This document shows, piece after piece, positions 17,440 through 30,420 of a stretch of 64,000 bases of DNA; position 1 is the stretch's first letter, and each line of letters starts with the position of its first letter. The translations under genes and the position numbers were made by a program. Under the pieces are notes generated by a model, which made no database searches, was not told where the DNA came from, and worked only from the letters and a program-made list of their open reading frames with translations. This stretch comes from Sulfurisphaera ohwakuensis (GTDB taxonomy: Archaea > Thermoproteota > Thermoprotei_A > Sulfolobales > Sulfolobaceae), in contig NZ_CP045484.1 of assembly GCF_009729055.1 (NCBI RefSeq), forward strand, positions 2,428,872 to 2,492,871. The letters are read 5' to 3'.

Positions 17440-18558
17440 ATGGCTAGGAGGGTTAAAGCGATCAGAGCTACTGTTTCTATGAAGATCGCCCTATCTGAAC
17501 CCCTCCTAGCCCTTGTGAATAACTACGTAAAAGCCCTCCGTTTCGCCCTATTTTGGTTGAAGGAAAATGTCCCGAATCCTAATGAGAAGGAAGTTTTAGA
17601 AAAAGTCCATGAAGGACTGTATGAGAGGTTAAAAGAAGAATATAGTCTACCATCAAAGGTTGCCCAAGACTGTTATCGTGAAGCTCTCTCAGTATACAAG
17701 GGCTGGTATAATAATCTGAGAAGGGGTCGTTTCCCAAGAGTATATAAGCCAACAGTTTGGCTAACTCCTAAAGCAAGTTATAATGTTGACTTAGATAATA
17801 TGATTGTTAGGATAGCAAGTGTTGGTGAATTTCAAATTCTAGGTTATCCTAGAAACCTCAAGGAGTACTTAAGCTGGAGGATGAAGGAGGCTAGGTTAGT
17901 GGTTAAGGGTGATAAGGCTTTTCTTAAGGTTGTTTTTGAGAAACCGTTGGAGAAGGCTAAACCAGGGGAAAGTATTGCTGTTGATGTTAACATGAGCGAG
18001 ATTGTTGTTGGCAAGGATGATACTCATTACGTTAGGATTCCAACTCGTTTGCACGAGGTTCATCACTGGAAGTCTTTAGCCGAGAGATTGCAGAAGAAAT
18101 ACTCAAAGAGGTGGAGGGAGAATAAGAGGATTCTGCATAGGATTCGTTCTTTTCATCAAAAGGCTAGGCGTATTATGGAGGATTTCGCTAGGAAGGTTGG
18201 GAAGTGGGTTGTTGAGATTGCTATAGATTTTGGTGCTAATGTTATTAAGTTGGAGAACCTTGAGAACCTCATCAAGAACGTAGATAAACTACCTAAAGAG
18301 TTTCGCGACAAACTTTATCTAATGCAGTATCGTAGGATTCAGTATTGGGTTGAGTGGCAGGCTAGGAAGCACGGTATTCTAGTTCAATACGTTAATCCCA
18401 AATATTCTTCCGTCTCTTGTCCTAAGTGTGGTAAAAGGATGAGGGAGGTTTCTCATCGTTGGTTTAAGTGTTCATGTGGTTATGAGAATGATAGGGATGT
18501 TATTGCTGTAGTTAATTTGAATAGGAGGGGGTCTCTGACCCTCTCGTCTGCCCACTAA
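17440..18558 (+). CDS. tnpB: TnpB RNA-guided nuclease, second subfamily
   Basis: The frame is open from an ATG at 17386, but that codon lies in the left-end hairpin. The ATG at 17440 ([18 protein letters not shown]) is placed like the starts of the other two tnpB genes, so I use it (372 residues). RuvC I is [11 protein letters not shown], Ruv[14 protein letters not shown], Ruv[16 protein letters not shown], and the zinc ribbon is CPKCGKRM...CSCGYEN. The sequence is only distantly related to the TnpB at 3995, although the element ends are alike. Confidence 0.88.
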   Translation: MARRVKAIRATVSMKIALSEPLLALVNNYVKALRFALFWLKENVPNPNEKEVLEKVHEGLYERLKEEYSLPSKVAQDCYREALSVYKGWYNNLRRGRFPRVYKPTVWLTPKASYNVDLDNMIVRIASVGEFQILGYPRNLKEYLSWRMKEARLVVKGDKAFLKVVFEKPLEKAKPGESIAVDVNMSEIVVGKDDTHYVRIPTRLHEVHHWKSLAERLQKKYSKRWRENKRILHRIRSFHQKARRIMEDFARKVGKWVVEIAIDFGANVIKLENLENLIKNVDKLPKEFRDKLYLMQYRRIQYWVEWQARKHGILVQYVNPKYSSVSCPKCGKRMREVSHRWFKCSCGYENDRDVIAVVNLNRRGSLTLSSAH

Positions 18559-18645
18559 ATGAGAGATGTATCCCGAATCGATGGTGGGAACGATGATCCG
18601 CCCTAAGGGAACCATCGCCCTTCTAGGGCGGTAAGAAAGTCAGTT
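18525..18645 (+). ncRNA. Candidate omega (guide) RNA of the second-subfamily TnpB element
   Basis: The last codons of tnpB and the sequence up to the right end contain three stacked hairpins (18531-18543, 18579-18617 and 18616-18630), which fits the right-end RNA that guides TnpB. The guide would come from host DNA just beyond the right end. Predicted from structure and position only. Confidence 0.4.
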
Positions 18646-18770
18646 ACTCATAAAATGCCTTTACGATAAGGAATAGTATTAAGTTACTAATTACAGTTTA
18701 GAATGAAAGTAATTTCTATCTCAATTAACTGTTCAAGTTATGCCAATATTTTTTAGTCACAATAACAAGG

Positions 18771-18908
18771 TTAGATAATAGTCCCTAAAATTAGTGCTAT
18801 AAAAATAAAGATTAATAAAAATATGAAAAGCATAAGAATTATATCGCTAACTAAGGGCTTTAAGTATAATAGAAAGGTAAACAATCTTACAATAATTGTT
18901 GGTAACAT
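18771..18908 (-). CDS. Possible 45-residue membrane protein downstream of the APC permease
   Basis: An ATG-started frame 34 bp after the permease stop encodes 45 residues: MLPTIIVRLFTFLLYLKPLV, then one long hydrophobic helix (about 25-43), and a stop. The charge pattern (Arg8, Lys17, Asp22 before the helix) suits a small single-pass membrane protein. It would be co-transcribed with the permease. Unrecognised; AT-rich DNA can give hydrophobic frames by chance, so confidence is moderate. Confidence 0.4.
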   Translation of the reverse strand: MLPTIIVRLFTFLLYLKPLVSDIILMLFIFLLIFIFIALILGTII

Positions 18909-18942
18909 TATAAATAAAAAAGAAAATATAACTTAAAATATT

Positions 18943-20889
18943 TTACACCGCCTCCTCTTTGGTTGCTTGAATTATATCTTCAATTGCCTGAGTTCTAAAA
19001 CCACTTCTTACAGCCCAGAAATATCCAATAAGTACTACAATAGCTGCAACTATAGTATCATATGGGAATGGTATTACAGTGTATAATCCGAAACCTCCAA
19101 AATATGATATTATGTAAATTGCTAGGATAAAGTAAATTAGCCACCATCCAGCATTAATCTCTTTCTTTACATCTGGAGGTACAGTTTCTAATAAGAAGAT
19201 CATATCACCAATTAACATAGCAGCAATTACCACTATGTATATTGTAAAGAAGAGATTATTAGCAGCAGAAAGTCCGCTTGTTTCATTGAATAGTAATAAT
19301 CCCATTCCTAAGCTTATTGCTAAATTAATGACACCTACAATTATTGAGACTACCTTATTTATACCTAATATTCTATCCGCATAGAATATAAAGAATAATG
19401 GAAGTCCTAAGAATATTCCAGTAAATACGTAAAAAAGTACAGCAAAACTTGACCAGTAAACTATTAACCCGGCAGCTAACGTTGCTATTGGTCCAATTAT
19501 TGCTGCAGCTGGTAATTTAAATGGTCTATTTAGGTCTGCAGCATGTTTTCTTAAAACCACGAGTCCAATGCCACCCATAATGTAAGTTAATACTGTGGCA
19601 GAGGATATGAAACCTACTAAGGCATACCATGATGGGAATGGTAGCAAGAATATGAAACCTATTATTAATGCTGCAATTAAAGAATAAGTTGGAATTTTAG
19701 TTCTTCCAATTTTTAGAAAGATTTCTGGTAAATAACCATTACTAGCAAAAGCGTATAGTGTCCTAGTAGAAGTCCCAGTATAAATCCATCCAGTCCCAGA
19801 AGGCGAAACTACTGCATCAATAGTTAATAAAACTGCTAGTGCAGTAAAGAATGCCGCAGCCAACCCATAAACTGATGCCAACCTAGAAAGAACTAAGAAA
19901 GGACCAGCAGATATTGGAACTCCAGAAGCTGTAACTGCCGTTGATAATGCCGACCAATTCCCTGGTGTTACTGGAACTAATGTTCCAGATTCATTAAGAT
20001 ATAATTTATTCCAATCAATACCGCCAACAAATGCAACTTGAAGTAATGTATATAATACGATAGCTATAAGTAATGATCCTATTACTGCAAATGGTATATC
20101 CTTCTTTGGATTTTTACCTTCACCGCCGTATTCCACAGCTTGCCTAAACCCTAGATAGGAGAAAATTACCCCAGTACTAGGAATAGCGTAAAGAACTGCA
20201 CTAAACCCATAAATTCCAGAAGATCCTCCTTTTACGTACTCAGCTGAGGGGAAGAAGCCTCCACCTAGAGAAAAGTTAGCTGAGTGTAAATCTAAAGCTA
20301 GTAATGCTAGAAAAGTTATTGTTGGTACTAATAGTTTCCACCATCCAGCACCATGAGTTACCTTACCTAAAATATTTACACCAAAATAATTTAGGAAGAA
20401 GAAGAAAATTAGTAATAACCCAGCTAATCCTATACCTAATGGTGTTAAAATAGTTACTGTTGTTCCATCAAAAGTTCCAGTAGTAATTAGCTGAGGATAA
20501 TAAGAACCTATATACTCTATTGCTGCAGCTGCTTCAATAGCTGGTACTGAAGCAGCAGACAGAAAGTACGCCCATGTAATTAAATATCCTACTAATCCTC
20601 CGTGAGTATAGTGCGGATATCTAGTTATTCCTCCGCTCTTTGGTATTGCTGCTCCTATTTCAGCGTAAGCGAAACCTATAAACATTACTAGAATACCAGC
20701 GATAATCCAGCTTAATATTGCTGAAGCACCAGCGTAAGTTGCTGTTGCAAGAGATGCAAATAACCATCCAGATCCTATAATTCCTCCTAACGATAAATAC
20801 AATAATTCAAATTTTCCTAAACTTCTTCTAAGTTGTTTATCTGAAGAAATACCAAAATCTCTTGCCCCTTTAGTTTCTCTTTCGCTCAT
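18943..20889 (-). CDS. APC-family amino acid/polyamine permease, long form
   Basis: The 648-residue protein begins with a cytoplasmic stretch (GARDFGISSDKQLRRSLGKFELLYLSLGG) followed by GGIIGSGWLFA, the helix-1 ligand-binding motif of APC permeases, and about 14 membrane segments. GSGWLF, FAYAEIGAAIPKSGGITRYPHY and FSYLGFRQAVEYGGEGKNPKKDIP are typical. It is longer than the usual 12-helix member by a C-terminal pair of helices. The substrate is unknown; amino acid uptake is the family's common role. Confidence 0.85.
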   Translation of the reverse strand: MSERETKGARDFGISSDKQLRRSLGKFELLYLSLGGIIGSGWLFASLATATYAGASAILSWIIAGILVMFIGFAYAEIGAAIPKSGGITRYPHYTHGGLVGYLITWAYFLSAASVPAIEAAAAIEYIGSYYPQLITTGTFDGTTVTILTPLGIGLAGLLLIFFFFLNYFGVNILGKVTHGAGWWKLLVPTITFLALLALDLHSANFSLGGGFFPSAEYVKGGSSGIYGFSAVLYAIPSTGVIFSYLGFRQAVEYGGEGKNPKKDIPFAVIGSLLIAIVLYTLLQVAFVGGIDWNKLYLNESGTLVPVTPGNWSALSTAVTASGVPISAGPFLVLSRLASVYGLAAAFFTALAVLLTIDAVVSPSGTGWIYTGTSTRTLYAFASNGYLPEIFLKIGRTKIPTYSLIAALIIGFIFLLPFPSWYALVGFISSATVLTYIMGGIGLVVLRKHAADLNRPFKLPAAAIIGPIATLAAGLIVYWSSFAVLFYVFTGIFLGLPLFFIFYADRILGINKVVSIIVGVINLAISLGMGLLLFNETSGLSAANNLFFTIYIVVIAAMLIGDMIFLLETVPPDVKKEINAGWWLIYFILAIYIISYFGGFGLYTVIPFPYDTIVAAIVVLIGYFWAVRSGFRTQAIEDIIQATKEEAV

Positions 20890-21018
20890 TTCAATCTATA
20901 TACATCTAAATACTTTATAAATTTTCATGTACTGAACATGATAAATTATGTAGATTTAAATCAAAAAAGGATTTAAAATAAAACTCAATTTGACATTCTA
21001 ATTGTTTGGTTAAAAACT

Positions 21019-22539
21019 TTACAAGTATTCCCATACACCTTTACCGCGGTAATTGTATACAATAGTCTTGTACGCTGTTACATTCTCAATTGTATATCCA
21101 ATACCCTCTCTTCCAATCCCAGAATCCTTTCTCCCACCAAACGGGAAGTACCCAATTCCATGCTTAGGGTACTCATTAACATACACTGCACCAACTTCAA
21201 GCATTCTAATTAGCTTTCTTATCTTTGTAATATCATTACCGAATATTGCAGCATCTAAACCATATCTTCTTCCGTTACTAAGTTCAATAGCCTCATCTAT
21301 GTTGTTAACTTTAGTTATTACAGCAATTGAAAGGAAAACTTCTTTTTTGTAGAGATATAAATCCTTAATTTTCTCTTTATCAATCTCAATTAGAGTCGGT
21401 TCTATGTAAGTTGGTCCAAGTCTTTTCCCGCCGTAAAGTATATTCCCTCCTTTTTCTACAGCGTCTTTCACAGCATACTCAAATTCATCAACAGTTCTTG
21501 TATCAATAATAGGTCCCATTACAGTATTAGCTTCTCTAGGATCACCAACTTTCACTTTCTTTAACTCCTCTACAATATAATTCTTTAATTCTTCATAAAC
21601 TTTTGGCTCAGCAAATATGAATTTTATTGAATCACACCTTTGTCCAGAGTAGCTTGTAATACCAGTAACAATTTTCTGTGCTGTAGTCTTAGGATCCGCA
21701 TCATCTAAAACTATTGCTGGATCACCTCCACCTAACTCCATGACATATTGTTTAAGTCCAGCAACTTTCATTACATGTTCTCCGGTCTCACTACTTCCCG
21801 TTAGCGAGATTACTGATATGCGTTTATCAGCAACTATCTTATCCATTTCACTCCCAGGAACAGTAATTATTGCCAAAGCCTCTTTGGGAAAACCTGCAAT
21901 TTCTAATAATTTAGCCAACATAATTGCTGGTAAGGGAGTTGAGGAAGCTGGTTTTAACATAAACGCATTTCCAGCTACTGTAGAGTAAACAAGTTTGTTT
22001 ACAATATCAAAAAGAGGGTAATTAAATGGGGTTATTGCTAAAACCACACCTAATGGTTCCCTTCTAATTATTGCTTCAGCTTCCAAACTTTCGCTACTCC
22101 AATCCCCTGGAACATATTCACCATAAAGTTTTCTAACGTCTAAATCGGCTCTTATGAGCCTCTCTATAGCGGCATTAACTTCTCCTTGAGCTGCACTCTT
22201 AGTTTTACCATTTCCTATCATTAGAACCTCAACAAAATCTTCCTTGTATTTATCTATTAGATCAGCAAGAGTGTGATATATTTTAAGTCTCTTTTCACCG
22301 GGAAGATCTCTTATTGCCCATCTACCTTTGCTATAAAGAGTTGATAGTGCGTTATCTACCATTTCATAATTCAACTTCGGTACTCTAGCATAAACAGTTA
22401 AGTCAATTGGTGATTTTATGTTCTCAATCTCTTTTGAACCAACCCATTCTCCAGCTAGATAAGTCTTAAAAACAGGTATGCCGTCTGAATCAATAGTGTA
22501 TATATCTTTAAATCCAGTTAATTCTTTTAGAGCAACCAT
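21019..22539 (-). CDS. gapN: Non-phosphorylating glyceraldehyde-3-phosphate dehydrogenase (GAPN)
   Basis: The 506-residue aldehyde dehydrogenase has the nucleophile Cys302 ([10 protein letters not shown]), general base Glu268 (MELGGGDP), Asn173 (PFNYPL) and Lys196 (MLKPAS). The nucleotide-binding turn is [10 protein letters not shown]. In Sulfolobales GAPN oxidises glyceraldehyde 3-phosphate directly to 3-phosphoglycerate using NADP and is the glycolytic enzyme of the semi-phosphorylative Entner-Doudoroff branch. Its neighbour upstream is the kinase for 2-keto-3-deoxygluconate, with 28 bp between them, matching the known Sulfolobus gene order and strongly supporting this identity. Confidence 0.92.
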   Translation of the reverse strand: MVALKELTGFKDIYTIDSDGIPVFKTYLAGEWVGSKEIENIKSPIDLTVYARVPKLNYEMVDNALSTLYSKGRWAIRDLPGEKRLKIYHTLADLIDKYKEDFVEVLMIGNGKTKSAAQGEVNAAIERLIRADLDVRKLYGEYVPGDWSSESLEAEAIIRREPLGVVLAITPFNYPLFDIVNKLVYSTVAGNAFMLKPASSTPLPAIMLAKLLEIAGFPKEALAIITVPGSEMDKIVADKRISVISLTGSSETGEHVMKVAGLKQYVMELGGGDPAIVLDDADPKTTAQKIVTGITSYSGQRCDSIKFIFAEPKVYEELKNYIVEELKKVKVGDPREANTVMGPIIDTRTVDEFEYAVKDAVEKGGNILYGGKRLGPTYIEPTLIEIDKEKIKDLYLYKKEVFLSIAVITKVNNIDEAIELSNGRRYGLDAAIFGNDITKIRKLIRMLEVGAVYVNEYPKHGIGYFPFGGRKDSGIGREGIGYTIENVTAYKTIVYNYRGKGVWEYL

Positions 22540-22567
22540 AATATACTATTCTCTTCTTTGATTTTTA

Positions 22568-24417
<1,850 letters not shown>

Positions 24418-24451
24418 ACTTAAAATTTTGAACACTCCTTAAAATACCTAA

Positions 24452-25249
24452 ATGAACAAATATTATGTTCTTTTGATCGCTGGAGGAATTACTTTTGGTA
24501 CTGCATCAATCTTTATTAAACTTTCTAACATGACTCCTGGGGCATTAGCATTTTTTAGATTCTTTATTGTCGGTCTCATATTCTCTCTTGTATCTAGAGT
24601 AAATTTAAGAAAGATCTTAAAATATTCTCCATTTGGGTTTCTCTTGGCATTACATATGATAACATTTATTATCAGCGTCTATACTACAACAATAATTGAT
24701 GCTACAGTACTAGTCTCTACCTCACCTTTCTTTGTAATTTTATTATCCAAGTTCACAAAATTTAAGAATACAATTAAGGACATTGTGGGAAGTGTAATAG
24801 GTTTTATAGGTGTAGCATTGATAAACTATCCGCTAGTATTAGGATATCTGGTAGGTAATATAATAGCTATCTTCTCTGCATTTTTAATTGCACTGTACAC
24901 GGCTCTTCTTAGCAGAGTTGAGGAAGATTCAATCTCACTTACATCAGCAATATACTTATCTTCATCACTTTTCACATTTCCACTATTTATAGTTCAAGGT
25001 TTTGGAAAAATTGATTTAACATCAGTTCTCTCATTACTGGGTTTAATCTTTCTACCAACATTAATAGGACATACATCAGTTATAGTCGCATCTGGAAAAG
25101 TTAAACCGCAACACATAGAGATAATAGGATTATTAGAGCCAGTAACTGCTTCAATACTAGCCGTATTTATTTTCCATCAAATTCCCACAGCCTTTCAAGT
25201 AATGGGTTCAGCCCTAATACTTTTCTCTGTAGCATATATAATGACTTAA
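24452..25249 (+). CDS. EamA/DMT-family transporter
   Basis: The 265-residue protein has ten hydrophobic segments in two repeats of five. Family features are GGITFGTASIFIKLSNMTPGALAFFRFF in the first repeat and LIGHTSVIVASGKVKP...LLEPVTASILAVFIFHQ in the second. EamA proteins export metabolites such as amino acids. It is divergent from kdgA. TTAAAATTTTG about 27 bases before the ATG may be its TATA box. In some Sulfolobus genomes gluconate dehydratase lies next to kdgA; here this transporter takes that place. Confidence 0.82.
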   Translation: MNKYYVLLIAGGITFGTASIFIKLSNMTPGALAFFRFFIVGLIFSLVSRVNLRKILKYSPFGFLLALHMITFIISVYTTTIIDATVLVSTSPFFVILLSKFTKFKNTIKDIVGSVIGFIGVALINYPLVLGYLVGNIIAIFSAFLIALYTALLSRVEEDSISLTSAIYLSSSLFTFPLFIVQGFGKIDLTSVLSLLGLIFLPTLIGHTSVIVASGKVKPQHIEIIGLLEPVTASILAVFIFHQIPTAFQVMGSALILFSVAYIMT

Positions 25250-25253
25250 AAAA

Positions 25254-26759
25254 TTACTCTGGAGGAATTTCTTTATAAATCATGTTAAGATCTATTCCTT
25301 TCTTCTTATTATATAAATAGGAGACTACAAATACTACGATAGAAAATACCAGTGTTCCTATCACGAAAGCTAAAGTTATTGGGTTTGGCGCACCGTTACT
25401 ATTTACGAAACCGAAATCTGGGTTAGTTGCTGAGACATAGGTCAGATACGAGAAATAACCCGCGGTGATAACTCCAATAGGTACTAATTGGGTTACATTA
25501 TTTTTAATCCCATGAACAATACCCGCAATACTAACTATCAAGAAATATAAAGCTCCTAAAACAGTTGCTCCGTATAAAGCTAATGCATTTTGCGACCCTA
25601 TAAATACTATAACCCCTAAGAAGAATCCAGTAGCAAATAGATCTAGCAAATGGGTAAAGATAGGGCTACCGTTTTTAGTTACGTTCGTTAGCACGGATGG
25701 GAGTACTCTATCAAAGGCCATTGCAAATATGTATCTTGAGAAAACTATTGCACCATATGCTAATATGAATACTTCCCAAGTAATTAGTCCAATCCCAATT
25801 ATCCATTGTAAAATCTCATTACCTGCAAGACCTATTGCGGCAGTCCAGAAAGTGAAGATAAAACCATTATTAATATACTGAGCAGTTACAAAATTATATC
25901 CACCAGCATAATACATTACACCATAACCAGCTGTTACTATTATAAACGTTAAAATAAGACTTATAAACACGTTATACTTTAGCGAATTTTTACCCTTAAT
26001 TTCTGCTGCAATAGCTGGACCAGCCTGCATCCATGGGAATGTATACAGAGCTAAGAATGGTAACATAAATAGTGTTGCCCCCCAACTAAAAGATGGTCCA
26101 GAATATGAGGCAACACTTCCACCTAATGCCGAAATAACCTCACTACTTTTTGTCACAAAATCGCTTGTATTAGCTAAAATTACACCCATCGCAATAATAG
26201 TTGTTGAGAGTGAAACAATTCCTAATATAGATATTAGTGAATAACCCCATTTTGCCCTTACGATATTAATAGTTATAATTATGGCGAATATTACAAAACC
26301 TAAAATAAATGAGTAGATTGGTTGAGTCAATATACTACCTAGATTTATAAGCCCCTGGTTTGAATTTATTGTTCCAATCTCGCTAAATACTGTCTGAATT
26401 GCTGATGATGCGAAAAATGCTGTTAAAGCGAAATACGCTAATGACTCAATCATTAGTGATAATGCCATTACAGTACCTATACCACCATTAAGTATTCTAG
26501 AAATCCAAACATAATCTCCACCAGTTCTTGGAATTTTAGTTACAAAATAGGTGTAAATATAAGCTTGTGGTAAGGCGAATAAAAATCCTATTAAAGTGGC
26601 TATAAGTAAATTAGAACCGGGTTGAACATAAGGAGTAATTGAAGTGAATAATGCCAAACCGGCCGACATATTTCCTATATTTAACATAATGACATCGAGG
26701 AAGTTTACTTGTTTGATTAGCCCCGAACTCTCTCTTACGAAAAGATGTGATTTTTCCAT
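25254..26759 (-). CDS. APC-family permease
   Basis: A 501-residue membrane protein with about 12 segments. The N-terminal MLNIGNMSAGLALFTSI is a variant of the APC helix-1 motif. FFVTKIPRTGGDYVWISRILNGGIG (in part YFVTKIPRTGGDYVWISR, about 71-88) is the helix-2/3 motif of archaeal amino acid permeases. Its stop is four bases from the convergent EamA gene. Amino-acid transport is inferred from family. Confidence 0.83.
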   Translation of the reverse strand: MEKSHLFVRESSGLIKQVNFLDVIMLNIGNMSAGLALFTSITPYVQPGSNLLIATLIGFLFALPQAYIYTYFVTKIPRTGGDYVWISRILNGGIGTVMALSLMIESLAYFALTAFFASSAIQTVFSEIGTINSNQGLINLGSILTQPIYSFILGFVIFAIIITINIVRAKWGYSLISILGIVSLSTTIIAMGVILANTSDFVTKSSEVISALGGSVASYSGPSFSWGATLFMLPFLALYTFPWMQAGPAIAAEIKGKNSLKYNVFISLILTFIIVTAGYGVMYYAGGYNFVTAQYINNGFIFTFWTAAIGLAGNEILQWIIGIGLITWEVFILAYGAIVFSRYIFAMAFDRVLPSVLTNVTKNGSPIFTHLLDLFATGFFLGVIVFIGSQNALALYGATVLGALYFLIVSIAGIVHGIKNNVTQLVPIGVITAGYFSYLTYVSATNPDFGFVNSNGAPNPITLAFVIGTLVFSIVVFVVSYLYNKKKGIDLNMIYKEIPPE

Positions 26760-26870
26760 AAATCTCCGTTTTTACTAATCTCTCCCATAAGTTTAAAAAT
26801 TTTACTTATCTGCATAAACGTGTTACGAAATCTTGCTCTTTTTTATTTACTTGATTAAGTAAAAAGGCAA

Positions 26871-26880
26871 AATTTTTATG
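26871..26880 (+). promoter_or_regulatory. TATA box of the molybdopterin dehydrogenase gene
   Basis: AATTTTTATG is centred about 28 bases upstream of the GTG at 26904, giving a leaderless transcript and supporting that GTG as start. An out-of-frame ATG at 26902 overlaps it. Confidence 0.5.
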
Positions 26881-26903
26881 CAATGTATGATTTTTCATAA
26901 AAT

Positions 26904-29096
26904 GTGTACGTTGGTCAACGCGTTAAAAGAAAAGAAGACCTTAAATTAATAACCGGAACTGGTAGATATATTGATGATATAGAAATTTCAGGGAATCTTT
27001 ATATAGCAATTTTAAGAAGTAATGTTTCTCATGCTAAATTAAAGAAAATAGAGTATAATGATGCATTAAAATTGAACGGTGTTTATGGAGTAATAACCGG
27101 TTTAACAATTCCAGTTGAGAATAGACCAAGAAACTTTCCGATGGCAAAAGACGAAATCTTGTATATGGGACAACCTATAGCAGCCGTTCTGGCTAAAGAT
27201 AGGTACGTTGCTGTTGATGCTCTTGATTATATTTCATATGATTATGAAGAATTACCAGCCGTTATAGACCCAGAAGAAGCTATAAATAATAAGGTAAAAG
27301 CTATAGAGAATTACGATAATGTAATTTATAAGAAGACTTATTCTGGTGGAAATGCCGAAGAAGCTTATGAAAAATCTGACGTAAAAATTGAGGAGAAATT
27401 AGTAATTTCAAGGGTTTACGCCGCACCGATGGAACCTAGAGGATTAGTGGTAGATTATCAACAAGATAGATTAACAGTATATGCCTCTACACAATCTCCA
27501 CACTACATGAGATCATTCTTACTTTCAGCATTCGGAGATAAGATAAATGATATTAGAGTTATTCAAGCAGATGTTGGAGGGGCTTTCGGTTCTAAACTTT
27601 TCCCATATCCAGAAGATTATATAGCTGTATTCGCGGCGCTAACTTATAAGAGACCAGTTAAACTAATTAATACTAGAAGAGACGATATACTTTCAACATA
27701 TCATTCTAGAGGGCAAATACATAAAGTTAAGGTTGGTGCTTCTAAGGATGGTAAAATAAATTCGATAATAGATGATTTAATCATTGACCTTGGTGCTGCT
27801 TGGCATGGTACATACTTAGCTGATATTCCAGCAACACTAATTACCGGTCCTTATGACATTAAGAATGCTAAAGTTAATGTGTTTGGTGTTTTAACAAACA
27901 AGACTCCTCTTGACCAATACAGAGGTGCTGGAAGACCTGAAGCGGCATTTGTTTATGAGAGAATAATGGATATTGTTGCCGATGAATTAAAGATTGATCC
28001 AATTGAATTGAGGAGAAAGAACCTAATTCAATCGACACCTTACAAGAATGTTATGGGTTTAACATATGATAGTGGTGATTATAATGCTTTACTTACTAAA
28101 GCTGAAAGTTATTATAGAGAAATGGAACAAAGAGCGGAAGAATTAAGAAAACAAGGAAGGAAAGTTGGTGTTGGTCTTTCATTTTATATCGAGCAAAATA
28201 ACTTCGGCCCTTGGGAGAGTGCATCAGTTAGACTTCTTTCTAACGGAAAAGTTGAGGTTGTAATAGGTGCTGCACCTCACGGTCAAGGCACGGCGACTGG
28301 AATAGCTCAAATAGTGGCTGATGAATTAGAAATTAATATTGATGATGTTGAAGTCACGTGGGGTGATACTGATAAAATATCTAATGCATTTGGAACTTAT
28401 GGTAGTAGAAGTCTAACATTGGCTGGTAATGCAGCACTTCTTGCAACTAGAAAATTAAAAGAAAATATAATGAAGTTAGCCGCACAATTCATGAAGAGTG
28501 ATGTTGAAGAACTGCAATATAAAGACGGTAAAGTGTTTAACCCTAAGACTGGTAAGTCAATGACACTAAAAGAAATAGCCAGAAAAGTTACAAGCAATCT
28601 AGGTGGAGTTTGGAGGTATAAAGCTGAACCTACATTAGAGGCTACAGCATCTTTTGGGTTTGATAATTATACATTCCCGTATGGTTCACATATAGCTATG
28701 GTTGAAGTTACTGAAGAAGGAGTTATTAAAGTGTTAGACTATGTTGCTATAGATGATATTGGTGTTGTTGTTAATCCGATGTTAGCTGAAGGTCAAGTAC
28801 ATGGAGGGGTAATTCAGGGATTTGGAGAAACAGTTCTAGAGCAAATTGTTTATGATAATAACGGTAATTTATTAACATCAACCTTTGCAGACTACTTAAT
28901 TCCATCAGCTATTGAATCATTTAATATGAAATGGTTCTACATGGAAATTGGTAAATCAAGCGCACCATTACCAGCAAAAGGAATAGGTGAAGGTGCTACA
29001 ATAGGAGCTCCTCCAGCGTTAATTAGAGCTATAGAAAGGGCAATAGGTAAAAGATTAACTACCTTACCAATAAAAATGGAAGAATTAAGTAAATAA
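26904..29096 (+). CDS. Xanthine-dehydrogenase-family molybdopterin-binding (large) subunit
   Basis: The 730-residue protein starts YVGQRVKRKEDLKLITGTGRYIDDI, the N-terminus of large subunits in this family. It has GGAFGSKLFPYPED and YRGAGRPEA in the cofactor-binding domain, and GAAPHGQGTATG near the molybdenum. The C-terminal GIGEGATIGAPPAL holds the catalytic Glu696. In Sulfolobus a related enzyme oxidises glyceraldehyde to glycerate, which would fit the Entner-Doudoroff genes nearby, but CO dehydrogenase- or xanthine-type relatives cannot be excluded. The FAD and iron-sulfur subunits are not adjacent, so it is an orphan large subunit here. Confidence 0.85.
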   Translation: MYVGQRVKRKEDLKLITGTGRYIDDIEISGNLYIAILRSNVSHAKLKKIEYNDALKLNGVYGVITGLTIPVENRPRNFPMAKDEILYMGQPIAAVLAKDRYVAVDALDYISYDYEELPAVIDPEEAINNKVKAIENYDNVIYKKTYSGGNAEEAYEKSDVKIEEKLVISRVYAAPMEPRGLVVDYQQDRLTVYASTQSPHYMRSFLLSAFGDKINDIRVIQADVGGAFGSKLFPYPEDYIAVFAALTYKRPVKLINTRRDDILSTYHSRGQIHKVKVGASKDGKINSIIDDLIIDLGAAWHGTYLADIPATLITGPYDIKNAKVNVFGVLTNKTPLDQYRGAGRPEAAFVYERIMDIVADELKIDPIELRRKNLIQSTPYKNVMGLTYDSGDYNALLTKAESYYREMEQRAEELRKQGRKVGVGLSFYIEQNNFGPWESASVRLLSNGKVEVVIGAAPHGQGTATGIAQIVADELEINIDDVEVTWGDTDKISNAFGTYGSRSLTLAGNAALLATRKLKENIMKLAAQFMKSDVEELQYKDGKVFNPKTGKSMTLKEIARKVTSNLGGVWRYKAEPTLEATASFGFDNYTFPYGSHIAMVEVTEEGVIKVLDYVAIDDIGVVVNPMLAEGQVHGGVIQGFGETVLEQIVYDNNGNLLTSTFADYLIPSAIESFNMKWFYMEIGKSSAPLPAKGIGEGATIGAPPALIRAIERAIGKRLTTLPIKMEELSK

Positions 29097-29139
29097 TGTC
29101 TTTTTACTGGTTAAATAATCTTCTTTGAGAATAACTTAA

Positions 29140-30417
<1,278 letters not shown>

Positions 30418-30420
30418 AGG

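Larger units (their letters stand above)
17337..18645 (+). mobile_element. TnpB-only IS200/IS605-type element of a second subfamily
   Basis: The left end follows TTAC (17333-17336). It contains the nested hairpin AAGGGGGC ... CGCCTC-TCT-GAGGCG ... GCCCCCTT, very like that of the elements at 3890 and 42168. The right side has palindromes GGGTC-TCT-GACCC (18531-18543), CGATGGT with ACCATCG (18579-18585 and 18611-18617) and CGCCCT-TCT-AGGGCG (18616-18630). The exact right end is uncertain by about ten bases. Only tnpB is carried. No DDE IS has landed here. Confidence 0.75.
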
